Assembly: GCA_018335615.1 (NCBI GenBank)
Contig: JAGXRS010000373.1
Coordinates: 1-6,238, forward strand
Source: Hydrogenophaga sp.
GTDB taxonomy: Bacteria; Pseudomonadota; Gammaproteobacteria; Burkholderiales; Burkholderiaceae_C
Direction: 5' to 3'
DNA: 6,238 nt
Shown here: positions 3,533-6,238 of the stretch, in pieces
Layout: each line of letters begins with the position of its first letter
Numbering within the stretch: position 1 is the first letter of the stretch
The notes under the pieces: generated by a model
The model's input: the letters and a program-made list of their open reading frames with translations, nothing else
Databases searched by the model: none
Told to the model about the DNA's origin: nothing
Translations under genes and position numbers: made by a program

Positions 3533-3978
3533 TGCCTGCCGCACAGACACACCCGTTTTTCCCCGCCACCACACCTGCGCCGGCCCAAGGCGTGCAGGGG
3601 GTGCCCCCTCAGCTCCTGCTCACGCAGGGCCGGCGTGGTGGTGGGGATTTTTCTTCTTCTTCTTCCGCAGTGGGGCGCATGCAGCCCAAGCGCCGCGCCG
3701 GTGGGCGCCCCCGCGGGCCGGTGCGCGCCGCCCTGCTGCGCGCCATAGGCGAGGGCCTGAGTGGCCAGCTGGATGCGCTGGCCCACCACACCGGCTGGCC
3801 GCCCGAGCGGGTGCGCATGGCTGTGAAAGAAATGCGCCGCGCGGGCGAGCTGCCCGCACCAGAGCGCATGCCCCAGCCTGGGCGCGGTGGCCAGCCGCCG
3901 GGTTGCTACGGCCTGCGCCATGAAGCGCAGCCAGTTTCCGTGAACGCCTTGGCGTTTGCACAACAGGCCTGGCGTTGA
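3532..3978 (+). CDS. Winged-helix-like DNA-binding protein with disordered N-terminus
   Basis: This 148-residue protein starts at ATG 3532-3534, overlapping the preceding TGA by one base; GTG 3529 is also in frame. Residues 1-62 are Pro/Ala/Gly-rich with a five-serine run (41-45) encoded by a triplet repeat, then a basic patch (KRRAGGRPRG), so this half is probably disordered. Residues ~63-120 read as a helix-turn-helix or small winged helix: RAALLRAIGEGLSGQLDALA, HTGWPPERVRMAVKEMRRAG, then a wing-like GGQPPGCYGL. This resembles MarR/ArsR-style 'learn the rule, read the wing' folds at the pattern level only. ATG 3679 (Met50) would give just the basic patch and fold. Sitting 40 bases before the primase-helicase, it may be an origin-binding or helicase-loading partner, but that is inference. 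Confidence 0.7.
   Translation: MPAAQTHPFFPATTPAPAQGVQGVPPQLLLTQGRRGGGDFSSSSSAVGRMQPKRRAGGRPRGPVRAALLRAIGEGLSGQLDALAHHTGWPPERVRMAVKEMRRAGELPAPERMPQPGRGGQPPGCYGLRHEAQPVSVNALAFAQQAWR
3651..3665 (+). repeat. (TTC)5 triplet microsatellite within a coding region
   Basis: Five TTC units preceded by T's, read in frame as TCT codons for Ser41-45. Slippage by whole units would change the serine count without shifting the frame. Confidence 0.85.
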
Positions 3979-4005
3979 GTCGCTGGGCACATTCTTCAAC
4001 AGCCT

Positions 4006-4012
4006 GAGGGGG
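4006..4012 (+). promoter_or_regulatory. Ribosome binding site deciding a TTG start
   Basis: GAGGGGG lies 6 bases before TTG 4019-4021, in the 40-base gap after the preceding gene. No ATG in this frame lies between the upstream in-frame stop (3941-3943) and well into the conserved protein; the only other upstream candidate is TTG 3956. This site therefore fixes the primase-helicase start. Confidence 0.75.
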
Positions 4013-4018
4013 CATCTT

Positions 4019-6238
4019 TTGACAGAGCAAACAGAACGCGCCAGGGGGCGCGTGGATTTTTCATCGCTGGCCCGGGTGCTGCTGGACAGTGCCGAGGGTT
4101 TTCTGGCGGGCCTGATTGGTGGCGGGCGTGACGGCCATGAGTGGAAGGCCCGCCGCCGGCGCGACGGTGGCCTGGGCGACAGCCTCACGGTGAACCTGCA
4201 AACGGGCGCCTGGGGGCACTTCGCGGCCGACGAGCAGGGCGGCGACCTCATCAGCCTTTACGCCTACGTGGAAGGCCTGGACCAGATCGAGGCCGGGCGC
4301 CAACTGTCGGCGCGCTTCAATGTGCCGCTGCTGCAAGACGCCTACGGGGCGCGTGCGCCCGTTTCCCCCCAAGACCCGGCTGGCGCAAGCTGGGGTAAGG
4401 GGTATGGCGCTGCGCGTGAACCAGCGAAGGCGGCAGAGGCGATGCCCGACAAGCGCCGCAGCGACTGGGTGCCGGTGGTGCCGGTGCCGCGTGGCGCGCC
4501 CGATGCCACGTTTGTGCACAGCCACCGCGGCACGCCGGCCCTGACGTGGGAATACCGCTTCAACGGCGAGCTGTACGGCTATGTGTGCCGCTTCACCACC
4601 AGCGACGGCGGCAAGGAAACCATTCCGCGCACCTGGTGCCGCAACGACCACGACCCGCTGTTGCCCGGCGCCGCGCGCTGGCACTGGAAGGGCTGGGACG
4701 AACCCCGCCCGCTGTACCTGCCCGCTGGCCGGGTGGACGCCGAGCGCATGGTGGTGGTGACCGAGGGCGAGAAGTGCGCCGACGTGGTGCACCGCCTGCT
4801 GGGCGATGAGTTCACCAGCTGCACCTGGCCAGGTGGCACCAAGGCTGTGAAGATGGCGAACTGGCTGTGGCTGGCGGTGGGCGATGCACGCCCGCGCGTG
4901 CTGCTGTGCGCCGACACCGACAGCCAGCGCGAGAAGCTGCCGCGCGACGAACTGAAGGCGCTGGAGGCCGAGGTGGCCGCGCTGGGCCTGCCCACCGCCG
5001 AGGCCGCCCAGGCCCTGGCCGAGCGCAAGGCCGCCGCACAGCTGGCCAAGCCCTACATGGCCGCGAACCTGCAGCCGGGCAACCGGGCCATGGCTGAGCT
5101 GGCCGTGATGCTCACCGTGCTGGGCCATGAGGTGTGGCTGGTGCCGCCCATTGGCCCTGGCATCAAGCCCGACGGGTGGGACGTGGCCGACGCGGTGGTG
5201 GGCATGGGGGTGGAAGCACCCTGGGGCGCGGCAGAGTTGCGCGCCTACCTGCGCACCGCCAAGCGCTACCAGCCGCCAGCCATTGTGCAGAACGATGCCG
5301 CCAAGCTGGACGAGCGCCGCCAGGTGGTGGACCGCCTGGTGGGCGACAACACCGACCCCGCCACCGGCGACGCGCTGGAAATCTTCGGCTGGCCGCACTA
5401 CGGCAAGGAAGGCCCGAAGGCCACGCGCGAGAACGTGCTGCACGCCTTCAAGAAAGACCCATCCTTGCGCGGCATGGTGGGCCTGAACGAGTTCAGCCAG
5501 GAGATGTGGAAGCTGCGGCCCACGCCCTGGGCCAGCCCGGACGGCATCTGGCGCGAGGTGGACGACTACAAGCTGGCCGAATACCTGGTATGGCGCCACA
5601 ACTGGGTGCAAAGCCCAAGCGCCGACAGCATCGGCCAGGCGCTGAAGACTGTGAGCATGGACCACGCCTTCCACCCCGTGCGCGACCGGCTGAAGGCCCT
5701 GAAGTGGGACGGCGTGGAGCGCTTGCCGATGTGGCTGTTCAAGGCCTTGAGCCTGGACCCGAAAGCCATGCGCGAGACGCGCCGCCAGTACCTGTCCAGC
5801 GTGGGCAAGTGGTTCCTCATGGGCATGGTGGCGCGCGTGCTGCGCCCCGGCTGCAAGTTCGATTACATGCTGGTGCTCGAAGGCCCGCAGGGTTACCGCA
5901 AGAGCACGCTGGGCCGCGTGCTGGCCGGCGACTATTTCAGCGACACACACCTGGAACTGGGCAACAAAGACAGCTACCTGCAGCTGCAGGGCTGCTGGGT
6001 GCACGAATTCAGCGAGCTGCACGCCATCACCGGCAAAGACGTGACGCTGGTGAAGGCCTTCATCAGCGCCCAGGTGGACTACCTGCGCGCCCCGTTCGAC
6101 CGCCGCCCGGCCAAATACCCGCGCCAGTGCGTGTTTTTCGGCACCAGCAACAACAGCAAGTGGGCGCGCGACCGCACCGGCAACCGCCGCATGTGGCCGA
6201 TGGAGATCACCGAGCCGGTGCGCACCGAGTGGGTGGAG
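4019..6238 (+). CDS. Phage primase-helicase: Toprim primase fused to VapE-family P-loop ATPase (3' end outside window)
   Basis: 740 codons are visible from TTG 4019 and the frame is open at the window edge. Residues ~40-100 resemble the CHC2 primase fold (WKARRRR, SLTVNLQTGAWGHF, GGDLISLYAYVEGL) but lack its zinc cysteines. Residues 170-235 hold the WEYRFNGELYGYVCRF to PRPLYL linker usual in phage primases. Toprim follows: VVVTEGEKCAD (E249, E251) and ADTD (D299, D301) for metal binding, with WPGGTKAVK near 270-277. From ~470 the VapE (PF05272) pattern runs: KWDGVERL (562-569), PGCKFD, Walker A GPQGYRKST (622-630), Walker B-like HEFSEL (662-667), sensor-like FFGTSNN (706-712) and arginine finger region DRTGNRRMWP (718-727). 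It should synthesise primers and unwind the phage origin in the cytoplasm as a hexamer. Only the last part of the C-terminus is missing. The module call is very secure; activity is inferred. Confidence 0.93.
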   Translation, partial: MTEQTERARGRVDFSSLARVLLDSAEGFLAGLIGGGRDGHEWKARRRRDGGLGDSLTVNLQTGAWGHFAADEQGGDLISLYAYVEGLDQIEAGRQLSARFNVPLLQDAYGARAPVSPQDPAGASWGKGYGAAREPAKAAEAMPDKRRSDWVPVVPVPRGAPDATFVHSHRGTPALTWEYRFNGELYGYVCRFTTSDGGKETIPRTWCRNDHDPLLPGAARWHWKGWDEPRPLYLPAGRVDAERMVVVTEGEKCADVVHRLLGDEFTSCTWPGGTKAVKMANWLWLAVGDARPRVLLCADTDSQREKLPRDELKALEAEVAALGLPTAEAAQALAERKAAAQLAKPYMAANLQPGNRAMAELAVMLTVLGHEVWLVPPIGPGIKPDGWDVADAVVGMGVEAPWGAAELRAYLRTAKRYQPPAIVQNDAAKLDERRQVVDRLVGDNTDPATGDALEIFGWPHYGKEGPKATRENVLHAFKKDPSLRGMVGLNEFSQEMWKLRPTPWASPDGIWREVDDYKLAEYLVWRHNWVQSPSADSIGQALKTVSMDHAFHPVRDRLKALKWDGVERLPMWLFKALSLDPKAMRETRRQYLSSVGKWFLMGMVARVLRPGCKFDYMLVLEGPQGYRKSTLGRVLAGDYFSDTHLELGNKDSYLQLQGCWVHEFSELHAITGKDVTLVKAFISAQVDYLRAPFDRRPAKYPRQCVFFGTSNNSKWARDRTGNRRMWPMEITEPVRTEWVE

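Noticed and set aside
3480..4251. Overlapping frames on both strands with poly-Phe, poly-Lys or Arg/Pro-rich products
   Set aside because: These are alternative-frame and antisense readings of the winged-helix gene and the primase start, produced by the TTC repeat and high GC.
4061..6022. 653-codon open frame on the minus strand
   Set aside because: It is fully antisense to the primase-helicase, whose Toprim and VapE motifs are unmistakable. Its own product is low-complexity, rich in His, Ala, Gly, Leu and Gln, as expected of the complement of a GC-rich gene.

Overview
The window looks like the immunity and early-replication part of a temperate phage or prophage from a high-GC betaproteobacterium. 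Burkholderiales/Comamonadaceae is an inference from codon bias and protein style; no host gene is present to anchor it. Nothing structural, lytic or integrative is visible, and I found no tRNA, rRNA, CRISPR array or insertion sequence.

Left part (1-1206): three small genes on the minus strand (754-434, 437-288, 291-13) are chained by 4-base ATGA overlaps, so they form one translationally coupled leftward operon. They are fed by a well-formed leftward promoter at 1247-1276. Between that promoter and the operon lies an opposite-strand gene (808-1164, coiled coil plus zinc ribbon). It is flanked by two copies of a ~39-42 bp imperfect direct repeat, which looks like insertion of an accessory gene between duplicated gene starts.

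Control region (1207-2724): a CI-like repressor on the minus strand (2337-1909) and a YdaS/Cro-like regulator on the plus strand (from 2419) are divergent, as in lambdoid phages. Both the leftward promoter and the cro promoter carry a perfect 14-bp palindrome, TCTAC-N4-GTAGA, against the -10 box. Each also has a second, degenerate copy over the -35 box, at exactly the same 24-bp offset. This is a two-promoter genetic switch with its own operator code. Between the left operators and the repressor sits a zinc-ribbon, single-TM protein gene (1383-1871), in the position where lambda keeps its rex exclusion genes.

Right part (2725-6238): a small unknown minus-strand gene (3116-2844) is followed by a rightward run. 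It comprises a ribbon-helix-helix protein (ending 3532), a winged-helix-like protein overlapping it by one base (3532-3978), and a large primase-helicase (from TTG 4019, cut by the window end). The last joins a zinc-less CHC2-like N-terminus, a Toprim domain and a VapE-type P-loop ATPase. This run is the likely replication module, switched on when repression is lifted.
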